Positions 50,054 to 59,481 of a DNA stretch of 64,000 nt are shown here, piece by piece. How positions within the stretch are numbered: position 1 is the stretch's first letter; the number at the start of each line of letters is the position of its first letter. The stretch lies in assembly GCA_910586015.1 (NCBI GenBank), contig CAJUGJ010000015.1, positions 29,801 to 93,800 on the forward strand, in the 5' to 3' direction. Below the pieces are notes generated by a model. The model worked only from the letters and a program-made list of their open reading frames with translations, did no database searches and was not told the origin of the DNA. Made by a program: the position numbers and the translations under genes. This DNA comes from an uncultured Lachnospiraceae bacterium. Lineage in GTDB: Bacteria > Bacillota > Clostridia > Lachnospirales > Lachnospiraceae.

Positions 50054-52138
50054 TTATTCTTTCGTATTTATTAACTGACTGACAATCTTTAAAATCTCAG
50101 CCTCTCCTTTCGCGTCATATAAATGTAACTCAAAATCCTCTTGTCTTTCTTCCAACCAGATACTAAATTTTATTTCTGAATCGGAACAATAAAAATCAAG
50201 TGTTTCAAAATAAGTTATATTTTCTCCATTCCAAGCATAAGTTTCCAATCCTACATTACTCAAATAATTTCCTGTAATACAAAATTCGTATCTTCCACTT
50301 TCTAATCGCCAGTAAGGACCAAATACTTCTCCATTTTCATTCATCTTTAACTTATCATTTTGTAAAACTGCATTTTTAAAAGACAAACCTTCTAATTCAA
50401 ATACTCGTTCTGTTTTTGTCTTAGTTTTTACAATGGCACAATCCATCTGATAAAATTCTATTAATTTATTTGAATTTTCTATTTTATTTCCATTTTCAAT
50501 TTCAATTCCTAGAGAAATAGGAACAATAATACATGTATTCTCACTTGGTACTTGAAATCCCTCTAAAGCACTTTCTTCTATTGTTCTTACTTGTTTTCTG
50601 GAATAGAAATTTAAAAAATCTCCCCAACTATTATCTACTAAATTATTTGCCTTTCTTTTATCTTGAATAAAGATAATATAGTCATATCCTTCAATTTCTT
50701 CTGCTGTAGAAATTAATTTATTTTCATATACTTTAGAATCTATTTCCTGATAAGTTGCTGTAACTGCTTTATAATTCCAAGGTATAGATAAAAGAAATCC
50801 GCCTATCATCAATCCTAACCAAAAATTTGATACTTTTTTTAATTGTGATTTTAAAAGTAAAATATATGAAACCATAGTAACTAAAATATAAAATAATAAA
50901 AGAAATCGATAAAAATCTGGTTCTATCGTTTGTAAATTCCGAAAAATATTGATTGTCATTGCATCAATTACAGACTGTGACCAACGTTTAAAAAAGGATT
51001 CAAAATATAGAATAAATAAAATAGTTATAAGAATTAAACTTGTAATGAATATATAGTGTGTATTTTTAGAAATTTTTTGTTTTACTATTTTTAACATACA
51101 CAAAATATAAGGTATGAAAAGAGGGAAAAAATATCGCATATGAATTCGATATTGAGTAGAACCTTCTACATTTTCTATTAAATAAATACTTAATACTGTT
51201 TCCCCAATTATGCCCAAGGTAACTAAAACTAAATAATGTACAAATTTATTTTTTTTCTTTGTAACTGCATCTGAACCTACTAAACAGATAGGAAATATTC
51301 CAAAACTAATTGTTATTCCTAAAATATACAAAATAATTCCTTTTATCATCAAAAAAATGGTCTGTATTGTAATTTTAGGAAATTGTGAAATTTGTCTCTG
51401 ATAGTGCATATTTCCAGAATGAAATCCATTTAATGTATAGATTAATACTTTGTTTATAAAAAATAAAATTCCAAAACTTACTATAACCTTAACTATATTT
51501 TTTATTTTTTGTTTACAGTCTTTCGGTTCTAAAATTAGATATAACATTTCTAATAATGTAAATCCTAACAAAAATACAACAGCATATACCTTTGTCCAAT
51601 AAATAAGAAAAAATAATATCCCTAGTTTCTCATAAATAAATTTTTGCTGCTTTTGATTTTCATATATTTGATATAAATAATAAAACAGCCATAAAACAAG
51701 AGGATAAAATAATACTTCTTGATTTATAAAACAGGTATAAAACATTTCTGGTATCAATACTGCCAGTATTGATATAAGAATAGACATCTTTTTAGATACG
51801 AGCATTTTGTTTGTCAGTAAATAGGCAGGAATACAAGCAGTTGACATAACGAATACTCCAATAAAACGCATAGTTGTCAAAATATATTCTGGTTTTGAAA
51901 TAAAATAAGCTACAGAAATCAAAATAGAATATAGCGTACAATCATAGGATTGATAGATATATCTATATTGAAAATTATGATTAAAATGGAAACTTTTTGC
52001 TAATGCTAACCAGATAGCCTCATCGCTTTGGATAAATGTAGGCAATCCAATTTTACTTACCAAAACTGCAAAAAACAAAAAGGAACTTATAAAGATTATT
52101 GTTAAAATTATTTTATCTTTCTTTTGTATATTATCCAT
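50054..52138 (-). CDS. Multi-pass membrane glycosyltransferase (GT39/ArnT-like)
   Basis: A 694-residue protein with about eleven to thirteen transmembrane helices in the first 470 residues and an extracytoplasmic C-terminal domain. The first loop contains FIQSDEAIWLALAKSF, with the acidic pair expected of GT-C enzymes that use lipid-linked sugars. It probably adds sugar to the polymer on the outer face, fed by the GT2/SMR pair downstream. ATG 52138 follows GAGGCTAAAA. The donor and acceptor are unknown. Confidence 0.82.
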   Translation of the reverse strand: MDNIQKKDKIILTIIFISSFLFFAVLVSKIGLPTFIQSDEAIWLALAKSFHFNHNFQYRYIYQSYDCTLYSILISVAYFISKPEYILTTMRFIGVFVMSTACIPAYLLTNKMLVSKKMSILISILAVLIPEMFYTCFINQEVLFYPLVLWLFYYLYQIYENQKQQKFIYEKLGILFFLIYWTKVYAVVFLLGFTLLEMLYLILEPKDCKQKIKNIVKVIVSFGILFFINKVLIYTLNGFHSGNMHYQRQISQFPKITIQTIFLMIKGIILYILGITISFGIFPICLVGSDAVTKKKNKFVHYLVLVTLGIIGETVLSIYLIENVEGSTQYRIHMRYFFPLFIPYILCMLKIVKQKISKNTHYIFITSLILITILFILYFESFFKRWSQSVIDAMTINIFRNLQTIEPDFYRFLLLFYILVTMVSYILLLKSQLKKVSNFWLGLMIGGFLLSIPWNYKAVTATYQEIDSKVYENKLISTAEEIEGYDYIIFIQDKRKANNLVDNSWGDFLNFYSRKQVRTIEESALEGFQVPSENTCIIVPISLGIEIENGNKIENSNKLIEFYQMDCAIVKTKTKTERVFELEGLSFKNAVLQNDKLKMNENGEVFGPYWRLESGRYEFCITGNYLSNVGLETYAWNGENITYFETLDFYCSDSEIKFSIWLEERQEDFELHLYDAKGEAEILKIVSQLINTKE

Positions 52139-52164
52139 TTTTAGCCTCATCTCTGTATGATCTT

Positions 52165-55100
52165 TTATATATTTTCAATCTTTTTCCCAGAATATAAATC
52201 AATATATTTTTTCCCAATACGATTCCAGTTTAATTCTCCAGCCTTTTTGGATACTTTTTCAAGATATTCTTTTTGTGTCTTTTCATTCATTAACGTATTA
52301 ACTGCTTTCACAATTTTATTTGGAGTATTTTCTTTAATCTGATAGATACAGTCACTATATTCCGAAAAAATTTCCTGTTGTGTTGTAATGATTGGTCTTT
52401 TTGCTGCAACACAAAAACGTACTGCCCCGCTTGCAGACTCATTTGTTTTGTTATAAGGAAGTAAAAGAATATCACATGCCTGTAATAACTTCATGGATTC
52501 TTCTGGTTTTAAGAAATCATGAATCAGCAAAACATTTTCTTCAAGTCCAAGAGTACGTACTATCCTTTTACACTGTTCTAAATAACGTTTTGAACTTTCG
52601 GATTCATATAGTGAACAAACCATAAAATATAAAATATCTGGATATTGTTCTTTTAGTTGACTAACTGCTTGTATTACCTTTTCAAATCCTTTATGCGGAA
52701 ATAGAAATCCATAACTTCCAAGAATAAGACTACTTTTTATTTCTAACCTTTTTCTAATCTCCTCTTTTGAATTTTGTGGATACGAGATCTGTCCCAAAGG
52801 AATGACAGATATTTTTTCTTCTAAAATTCCATATCTCATCAAATTTTTTCTATCCTGCTGCTGGTGTACAACCAACTGATAGGCTTCATTTAATCCATCT
52901 ATTACCTGTTTTTTATTTTCCGAAGTGATCACTTTTGTTAAATCATTTGTTCCATGAAAACTAATCATCACTTTTTTGTTTTTACATTGAAGAATAATCT
53001 CCACCAGATTTTCTAATTTTAATAACCCAAAATTAAATTGTATATGAATTGCATCTGCCTCTGATTCCTGTAAAGGATCTAATAAACGTTTTACTTGTCC
53101 AACATCCCAGTATCTTCCTTCTACAAATTCTTCATCTTCTCGAATTAATTCATTACTTTTATTTGGATAGATAAGATAGTTTACTTTGGAATTGGTTGCC
53201 TCAATAAAATATCTTGTAAATTCAGCAATTCCACATTTTGTATTCCACGTAGTAACCATCGCTACAGTAGGTTTTTTTTGACTTTCTATTATCTCTTGAA
53301 CAAAAGAAATCCACCGATCGGCAACAGCATCCCAGTTATAATAGCTAGAAATTAATTGATACGCATTTTTTACTAATTTCTTTATTTTTTCATCATTTGG
53401 TTTATTTACGAATTCTCTCATTCTCTTTTTAATTGTGTCTTTATTTGGTCGTGCCCAATTAGAGTTTTCTGATAAATGGGACTTACCCTTTTCCATTACA
53501 AAATCTACTAATAAAGCAGTATCCTCTTTGCAAAAATCCGCTAATCCAGTATTATTCGATACAATAACTGGAATTTTCGCAAGCATAGCTTCTGCTACAG
53601 GTAGTCCAAATCCCTCTCCTCTTGCTGTATGAATATAACAGTCAGCCGCTTTATATAACGAATATAATTCTCGTTGTTCTAAATCTTTGTTAATTAATTC
53701 GATCTCTGGCATAGAAGGATATTTCATGGATAGGGTATGGATCTGATCTTCTACTTTATTATGAGGATTTGGAAAAGTTTTTAAAATTAAACATACATCA
53801 TCCTTTCTAGTAAACTCTTCACAATATGCCTGCAATAACAGATCTACCCCTTTTCGTGGAAAAGCAGAACTTATATGTAAAAATTTTATCTTCTTTTTAC
53901 TTCTTATAGGATAGGCAGAGAGTTCTTGAAAATAATTTGGTAATTCCACTCCACACCCAATCGTACAGACTGGAATTTTTAAGCCTGAATCCACTAATGC
54001 CTTTGTAACAAATTCGGAAAGAGTTCCCACTCCATCTAATGCAACATTAAAATCTTCTATATGCGTTTTTGGCACTCTATCTTCTTCCCAACCAAACATT
54101 TCAAAATTGTAGGAAGCTGTTAAAGACTCTATTGAAGGTGGGTACATATTACGTATTGCTACTAAGGGATTATTTATTTTCAATCCTTTTTTCCAAAGAT
54201 AAAAGGCGGTTTCATTTTCTTTTAAAAATTTATATCTTGGCTCATATTCTCCTGTAGCCTCCATTGCTCCTATCGAAGCACTCACTTTCGTCTTTCTATG
54301 TAATGCCTCTGCCAGTTTTTTATTTATAATCGCAAGACTATAACTTGTTTCAAATGGTCCTTGTACCTGAATTTCTATCGTTTCATCCTCTTCTTTTTCT
54401 TCTATGGATTCTAATATTTGATTTTTAGAAGATGTTTCTTTTATATGAGAAAATACAGTTAACCATATATTTTTTGTATTTTCTTTTGGGATCTTAGCAT
54501 ATTGATTCCAACAAATTTCTTTTTTAATTTCTGGATATTCTATTAATATCTCAAAAATTCTTTGAAGTTGTTCTGGAATAATTTCTTCCAGTAAAACTCC
54601 AGAAGAGAGATATTTCTTATCCTTACTATCCCTTATAGAAATAACCGGAATTCCTCTTTGATAAATATGAAATAATTTTTCTGGATCAGAAATTATTTTT
54701 CCCCAAAAACAAATACTGATCGAATCACACTGATCCAATTCTTCTAAAGATTGAATATGAATATTACGAATACTTTTCATTTCAATCGCTTTTGAGTAAA
54801 CTTCACTTCGAAATTTTTTTATATCCTTTTGATCAGTAAATATAATGAATTCACTTGCTACTCTGATATTACAGTAGTAATTTTCAAAACTAGACAGTAG
54901 TTTCCCAAGATATCTAAAATTATCTAAAAGAGCTATAATTACAATCTTTTCTTCTCTTTGTCTCCCTTTTGCTTTTTTTAGAAAATAATCAAAATTCGTT
55001 GATTCATTTTTATAGAAAGGAAGATAGAGAATTGTTTTTTTTGATTCGATTGTTTTTAAATCATCTGTTGTAATCCAAATCTCGTCAATCCAATCCGTTG

Positions 55101-55374
55101 TATCTGCCCATATTAGTTCTTCCCATTCTTCTAATATCATAACTTTTTTTTGAACTTTGGGCATTTTAGGAAAATTTGTTTTTCCAAAAAAGAAAACCAA
55201 ATCGGCATTTTCTATCTTTGTTTCACAATATATTCTCTGTTCATTAAAAAGGCTACAATCTGCAACATAGAGTAATACTGTATTTCCCATTTTATCTAGG
55301 TGTTCTGCAAGTAAATTTAGCAGTTTCCATTTAGTTTCCAACATATGATTTTCGATATAAAAATAGATTTTCAT
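52165..55374 (-). CDS. Very large multi-domain glycosyltransferase (CgeB-like plus two GT4)
   Basis: A 1069-residue cytoplasmic protein with three glycosyltransferase-like parts. Residues about 1-320 are a CgeB-like region (MKIYFYIENHML; VMILEEWEELIW). Residues about 340-715 are a GT4 domain with ARGEGFGLPVAEAMLAKIPV and LHISSAFPRKGVDLLLQAY. Residues about 720-1060 are a second GT4 domain (VAMVTTWNTKCGIAEFTRYF, ILGSYGFLFPHKGFEKVI) whose E-x7-E site is altered (NESASGAVRFCVAAKRPI). Such fusions build repeating D-mannose or D-rhamnose chains in ABC-exported glycans. ATG 55374 follows GGAGGCAGAA. Confidence 0.9.
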   Translation of the reverse strand: MKIYFYIENHMLETKWKLLNLLAEHLDKMGNTVLLYVADCSLFNEQRIYCETKIENADLVFFFGKTNFPKMPKVQKKVMILEEWEELIWADTTDWIDEIWITTDDLKTIESKKTILYLPFYKNESTNFDYFLKKAKGRQREEKIVIIALLDNFRYLGKLLSSFENYYCNIRVASEFIIFTDQKDIKKFRSEVYSKAIEMKSIRNIHIQSLEELDQCDSISICFWGKIISDPEKLFHIYQRGIPVISIRDSKDKKYLSSGVLLEEIIPEQLQRIFEILIEYPEIKKEICWNQYAKIPKENTKNIWLTVFSHIKETSSKNQILESIEEKEEDETIEIQVQGPFETSYSLAIINKKLAEALHRKTKVSASIGAMEATGEYEPRYKFLKENETAFYLWKKGLKINNPLVAIRNMYPPSIESLTASYNFEMFGWEEDRVPKTHIEDFNVALDGVGTLSEFVTKALVDSGLKIPVCTIGCGVELPNYFQELSAYPIRSKKKIKFLHISSAFPRKGVDLLLQAYCEEFTRKDDVCLILKTFPNPHNKVEDQIHTLSMKYPSMPEIELINKDLEQRELYSLYKAADCYIHTARGEGFGLPVAEAMLAKIPVIVSNNTGLADFCKEDTALLVDFVMEKGKSHLSENSNWARPNKDTIKKRMREFVNKPNDEKIKKLVKNAYQLISSYYNWDAVADRWISFVQEIIESQKKPTVAMVTTWNTKCGIAEFTRYFIEATNSKVNYLIYPNKSNELIREDEEFVEGRYWDVGQVKRLLDPLQESEADAIHIQFNFGLLKLENLVEIILQCKNKKVMISFHGTNDLTKVITSENKKQVIDGLNEAYQLVVHQQQDRKNLMRYGILEEKISVIPLGQISYPQNSKEEIRKRLEIKSSLILGSYGFLFPHKGFEKVIQAVSQLKEQYPDILYFMVCSLYESESSKRYLEQCKRIVRTLGLEENVLLIHDFLKPEESMKLLQACDILLLPYNKTNESASGAVRFCVAAKRPIITTQQEIFSEYSDCIYQIKENTPNKIVKAVNTLMNEKTQKEYLEKVSKKAGELNWNRIGKKYIDLYSGKKIENI

Positions 55375-55394
55375 TTCTGCCTCCATGTGCCTAA

Positions 55395-55874
55395 CTACAT
55401 TTTATCCTTTTTTTGCTTTCCAATCTGTTGTTTTATCATATCCAATTCTTTTTCCTTTTCCTCTAAGTTCATTTCTAATTTTAAAATTTCTAAATTTAGA
55501 TACGCATTGATTTTTTTCACTTCTTGAACCGCCTTAAAAACTTCATTATTAAATTCTTCTTGATCTCTTGTTATGGTATACATAATTCTTCGAATCACAC
55601 GTTTTATAAAACGAAATCGAGTATCAGAAGGAAGTAAACTATTGATATCTTTTTTTCCTGCCATTTGTTCTAATTCATAAGCCAAACCTGACATATCATT
55701 ATAATGACTTTCTCTTACTTTCTCGATATTATTTGTCCAAAGATCATCCCAGTCAATACGATTCAATAACTCACTTACTTTATATGTTAATTTTGTATCT
55801 CTACTAATTTCAAAATTTGTCTGTTCTCCTCTTAACTGCTCTAATAGATCTTGTACTCTGTTTTCCGAATTCAT
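55395..55874 (-). CDS. Small coiled-coil protein of the polysaccharide operon
   Basis: A 159-residue protein. Residues about 75-110 (SLLPSDTRFRFIKRVIRRIM, then Q-EEFN) resemble an amphipathic helix often found before methyltransferase or glycosyltransferase domains in ABC-exported glycan clusters. Residues about 110-155 are a coiled coil (LEMNLEEKEKELDMIKQQIG). No enzyme domain is present. It may be a scaffold or chain-length part that holds the synthase complex at the membrane. It lies 20 bases before the giant glycosyltransferase gene. Confidence 0.7.
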   Translation of the reverse strand: MNSENRVQDLLEQLRGEQTNFEISRDTKLTYKVSELLNRIDWDDLWTNNIEKVRESHYNDMSGLAYELEQMAGKKDINSLLPSDTRFRFIKRVIRRIMYTITRDQEEFNNEVFKAVQEVKKINAYLNLEILKLEMNLEEKEKELDMIKQQIGKQKKDKM

Positions 55875-55906
55875 TCTTATCCTCCATCTATTTTAAAAAT
55901 CTATCT

Positions 55907-56749
55907 TTACTGGTTTCGATTTACTTCTATGATAACTGGACGAATCCCTATACTAGATCCCCAAGTAATTCCCTCTTGAAGTAGTTCTACCTCAACTAAA
56001 TAAGTTCCCTTTGGTAATAGATAGTTAGAAAAATCAATCTTACAAACTGCTTCTAAAGATTCGTTCGGTAAAATAGTCTCTGATAGAGCTGTTCTTACTC
56101 CGTCATATAATAAAATCTTCCCATCTGTTGTTTTGATATGATAAGAAATAAAAAATGCGGTTTGTCCGCTATTTTTAATTGGTGTTGTTCCTTGATTTAA
56201 AACAGTAATCGGAATATAACAAACATTTCCTGTATGTTGTACTAAATTAGGGTTACACCAAATCTCTGCCAAAATATTCGTCTCATAACTATTTTGAACA
56301 TTAAGTGAAACCTCACAACCATTTTCTTTTCCTTTCTCGTAAAACCAAGTTACTCCTTCTTCTACAAGATCTATTTTTATAATATACTCTCCTTTAAATA
56401 GCGGAGCTTCTATCTCAAGTTCCATATCAACTGATTTTCTTTTTTTTACTTCTTTTAAGGGAAGATGTTTCCCTTCCAATACTATATTTCCATTTAAGTC
56501 ATATATTCGATAGGCACAATAGATATTAGCTTTTTCACTTAAGGTATTTGGAGTATTATTTTTAATATGAACAGAAAGCTTACATTCACTTCCTCCTGTT
56601 TCTATTTCAAAATGTTTTGTATCGGCTGTAATTTCAATATGATATGGCTCTGTATAATAACGCATACAAAATATTAAAATACCAATATAAATAAGTATTC
56701 CTATCATAGCTAAAAGCCATGATCTTTTTAGCTTTTTTTGGAATTTCAT
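55907..56749 (-). CDS. Membrane-anchored protein with two beta-sandwich domains
   Basis: A 280-residue protein with an N-terminal anchor (WLLAMIGILIYIGILIFC, residues about 10-28) and two related beta-sandwich domains (about 35-150 and 155-278). Both end in the same pattern: GEYIIKIDLVEEGVTWFYEKG and GTYLVEVELLQEGITWGSSIG. The pattern resembles the carbohydrate-binding C-terminal domain of Wzt proteins. The adjacent Wzt-type ATPase lacks that domain, so this could be a separate glycan-recognition part. It lies 14 bases after the ATPase gene. Confidence 0.75.
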   Translation of the reverse strand: MKFQKKLKRSWLLAMIGILIYIGILIFCMRYYTEPYHIEITADTKHFEIETGGSECKLSVHIKNNTPNTLSEKANIYCAYRIYDLNGNIVLEGKHLPLKEVKKRKSVDMELEIEAPLFKGEYIIKIDLVEEGVTWFYEKGKENGCEVSLNVQNSYETNILAEIWCNPNLVQHTGNVCYIPITVLNQGTTPIKNSGQTAFFISYHIKTTDGKILLYDGVRTALSETILPNESLEAVCKIDFSNYLLPKGTYLVEVELLQEGITWGSSIGIRPVIIEVNRNQ

Positions 56750-56763
56750 TCTATTAACCTCAT

Positions 56764-57525
56764 TTACTCTTCACCAATCAGCTTATTTTTCCTTTTTTCC
56801 ATATACTCCATATAACGATCAATTACATATTGTACCTGATTGCTGTTTTCATAAATCATTCCTTGTTCCAACCAAAGTGCTCTTTCACATAAATTCAAAA
56901 CAGAACCTAAATCATGACTGACTAATACAATCGTTAAACCATTCTTATTTAATTCTTTTAGTTTCTGAAAACACTTTTCTTGAAAATTGGAATCTCCAAC
57001 TGCCAAAATTTCATCAATTAGTAAGACATCTGCACTAACATGAATTGCTACAGAAAACGCCAGTCGCATATACATTCCAGAAGAATATGTTCTGACTGGA
57101 TTATCAATATAATTTTGTAATTCAGAAAATTCAATAATTGCATTTAATCGTTCTTCAATCTCTTTACGCGTCAGTCCAAAAATAGAGGCATTAATAAAAA
57201 TATTTTCTCTTCCACTCATATCAGGATGAAAACCAGCACCTAGTTCAATCAATGAAGAAACTCTCCCCAAAACTTCAATACTTCCCTGTTCAGGATACAT
57301 AATCCTAGATAAAAGTTTTAAGGTTGTACTTTTTCCACAACCATTTTGTCCTATTAAACCAACTGCTTCTCCTTTTTCAACGGTAAAGCTGATATTATTT
57401 AAAACAATCTGTTCTTTATAGGTTCTTCTTTTTTTAAATAACAGTCGTTCTTTTAATGTAGTTCCCTTGTCACTATAAATTCGAAACTTTTTTGAAACTT
57501 TCTCTACACGAATAATCGGACTCAT
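56764..57525 (-). CDS. Polysaccharide ABC exporter ATPase, Wzt/TagH type
   Basis: A 253-residue ATP-binding subunit. Walker A is GLIGQNGCGKSTT, the signature is YSSGMYMRLAFSVAIH, Walker B is VLLIDEILAVGD, and the switch His is in VLVSHDLGSV. It has the short length of a bare ATPase, without the C-terminal glycan-binding domain of many Wzt proteins. It overlaps the permease gene by one base. Together they export a finished, lipid-linked polymer. Confidence 0.94.
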   Translation of the reverse strand: MSPIIRVEKVSKKFRIYSDKGTTLKERLLFKKRRTYKEQIVLNNISFTVEKGEAVGLIGQNGCGKSTTLKLLSRIMYPEQGSIEVLGRVSSLIELGAGFHPDMSGRENIFINASIFGLTRKEIEERLNAIIEFSELQNYIDNPVRTYSSGMYMRLAFSVAIHVSADVLLIDEILAVGDSNFQEKCFQKLKELNKNGLTIVLVSHDLGSVLNLCERALWLEQGMIYENSNQVQYVIDRYMEYMEKRKNKLIGEE

Positions 57526-58301
57526 TATAATTCCTCCGCAAAACGCATTTGTAACTTTTCAAATACCATTGTACCGAAAAGAAAAAGAAAACTTCCAATT
57601 AGGAAGGCAATACCTAAAGAAGACAGACGGGGAATTTTTCCTATATAGAGAATATCTCGATATGCCTCAATAATGGATGTCATAGGATTTGCATAAAAAA
57701 TAAATTGAATCTTCTTTGGAACGATTTCTACCGAGTACATAACAGGAGTTAAAAATTGCCATCCCATTGTAATAATACTCAAAATATATTCTAAATCTCT
57801 GAAATATACAGTACAAGCTGAGGTAATCATTGTAATTCCCAATGCCAATAAAAATTCTACCAATAAAACAACTGGTAGATATAATATAGCAATCAGATCA
57901 ATCCCTCTTCCTGAAAAAACAAGAACTCCAAAGATCACCAAAAAGCAAAGACACATATTTACAAATTGACTTAAAACAAAAGAAATCGGAAGTACCTCTC
58001 TTGGAAAATAGATTTTTTTAACCATTTCCTTTTGTGACCAAATACAATTTGATCCTCCTGCTACACAGGAACTAAAAAAGATCCATGGAACTAAAGCTAC
58101 AAATAAAAATAAATAATAATCTTTTACATCATTTCTCATAACAATAGAAAAGACAAAGGTATATATTAATAATTGTAGAAGAGGATTTAGAAATGTCCAT
58201 AAAAAACCTAATGCAGAACCTTTATATCTACCCTTTAAATCACGTCTTACCAAACTAAAGATCATTTCACGATAACGATATAATTCATACCATATCCTCA
58301 T
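57525..58301 (-). CDS. Polysaccharide ABC exporter permease, Wzm/TagG type
   Basis: A 258-residue ABC-2 membrane subunit with about six helices. The N-terminal amphipathic region (RDLKGRYKGSALGFLWTFLNPLLQLLIY) is the hallmark of Wzm/TagG permeases. ATG 58301 follows AAGGGG; a TTG two codons earlier is possible. It is followed by the ATPase gene with a one-base overlap. Confidence 0.94.
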   Translation of the reverse strand: MRIWYELYRYREMIFSLVRRDLKGRYKGSALGFLWTFLNPLLQLLIYTFVFSIVMRNDVKDYYLFLFVALVPWIFFSSCVAGGSNCIWSQKEMVKKIYFPREVLPISFVLSQFVNMCLCFLVIFGVLVFSGRGIDLIAILYLPVVLLVEFLLALGITMITSACTVYFRDLEYILSIITMGWQFLTPVMYSVEIVPKKIQFIFYANPMTSIIEAYRDILYIGKIPRLSSLGIAFLIGSFLFLFGTMVFEKLQMRFAEEL

Positions 58302-58317
58302 AACCAATAAACCCCTT

Positions 58318-59481
58318 TTACAGTTCTATCATATCCTGATAACTTTTTATGATAAAATCCCACTGATAGTTTTCTTTTATATATACCTTTCCGTTTCTTC
58401 CCATTTCTGAATTGATTGCTTTATCTAAAAGATGTTCTACACCGTTTTGAAAACTTTTTTTATCATAATAACAATAACCTGCTTTACTCTTTTTACAGTG
58501 TCCCTTTAAAACGTTACAAGCTCCATTTACTAAAACTGGTGTTTCTAATGCCATTGCTTCCAAAACGGCAATAGAAAAACTTTCATATTTAGATGGAAGA
58601 CAAAGTGCTACAGCACCAGAAATCAATTCATATTTTTTTTCTTCACTTACAAATCCCAAATATTGAATCCATGAATTATTTGGAATTGAAATATATCTTG
58701 TTCCTATTAATAATAGAGAAAGCTTTTTCGAAGTGTGTTTCTGATATTCTAAAAAATAATCAAATAATTCTTTGCAGTTTTTTCCCAGATCGATTCTTCC
58801 TGCATAAATCAGATAGGGATTATGTTTATTTTGAATTCTCTTTTTCTCAGGTACTGAAATTCCCATTCCTATTATCTGATTTTTTATATTTGAATTGTGA
58901 AATATTGTTTGTACATAATCTTTCTCTTCTTGTGTCAAATAAATAATAGCTTTTGGTATCTGAAATATCTTTTGATATATTTCAAATTGAATATAGGGTT
59001 CTTCATGGGCAGTAGGTATTAAAATACTTTTTTCACTCACCATAGGTAATCCCATAGCAGTAGGATAATACAAATATGTAACAAAAATAAAAAGATCATA
59101 TGTTTTTTCATGAGCTTTTATATATTCTATTAAATCTGGACAATATGGACCTTGTTCTCTTATCCAATATTGTTGTAATTGCTTCTTTTTGATTGGGCTA
59201 TATCGTACCATCCGATCAATCCAACGAAATTTGCGTGGATTTCTCATTTTTGTTACTGGAAAACGAATCACTTCAATCCCATCTACCAGACAATTTCCTT
59301 TTGGATATTCATTTTTCCATGTAGTATAGTTCTTTGCGCAAGTTGTTAAAATCTGAATTTTATAATCAAAACTAAGATGTTGTGCAAGTTGTCTGGTAAA
59401 ATACTCGGATCCTCCGTTAATTTCTTTTCCATAACGCTGATTTATAATAGCAATACGTTTTTTATAACTTTTGTCTGGCAT
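58318..59481 (-). CDS. GT4 glycosyltransferase
   Basis: A 387-residue GT4 enzyme. The N-terminal donor-independent fold begins RIAIINQRYGKEINGGSEYF, and the C-terminal motif is PSKYESFSIAVLEAMALETPV (E-x7-E). YAGRIDLGKNCKELFDYF marks the domain hinge. WbpY/WbdC-like enzymes of A-band type glycans share this form. It overlaps rmd by 20 bases and precedes the exporter permease. Confidence 0.9.
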   Translation of the reverse strand: MPDKSYKKRIAIINQRYGKEINGGSEYFTRQLAQHLSFDYKIQILTTCAKNYTTWKNEYPKGNCLVDGIEVIRFPVTKMRNPRKFRWIDRMVRYSPIKKKQLQQYWIREQGPYCPDLIEYIKAHEKTYDLFIFVTYLYYPTAMGLPMVSEKSILIPTAHEEPYIQFEIYQKIFQIPKAIIYLTQEEKDYVQTIFHNSNIKNQIIGMGISVPEKKRIQNKHNPYLIYAGRIDLGKNCKELFDYFLEYQKHTSKKLSLLLIGTRYISIPNNSWIQYLGFVSEEKKYELISGAVALCLPSKYESFSIAVLEAMALETPVLVNGACNVLKGHCKKSKAGYCYYDKKSFQNGVEHLLDKAINSEMGRNGKVYIKENYQWDFIIKSYQDMIEL

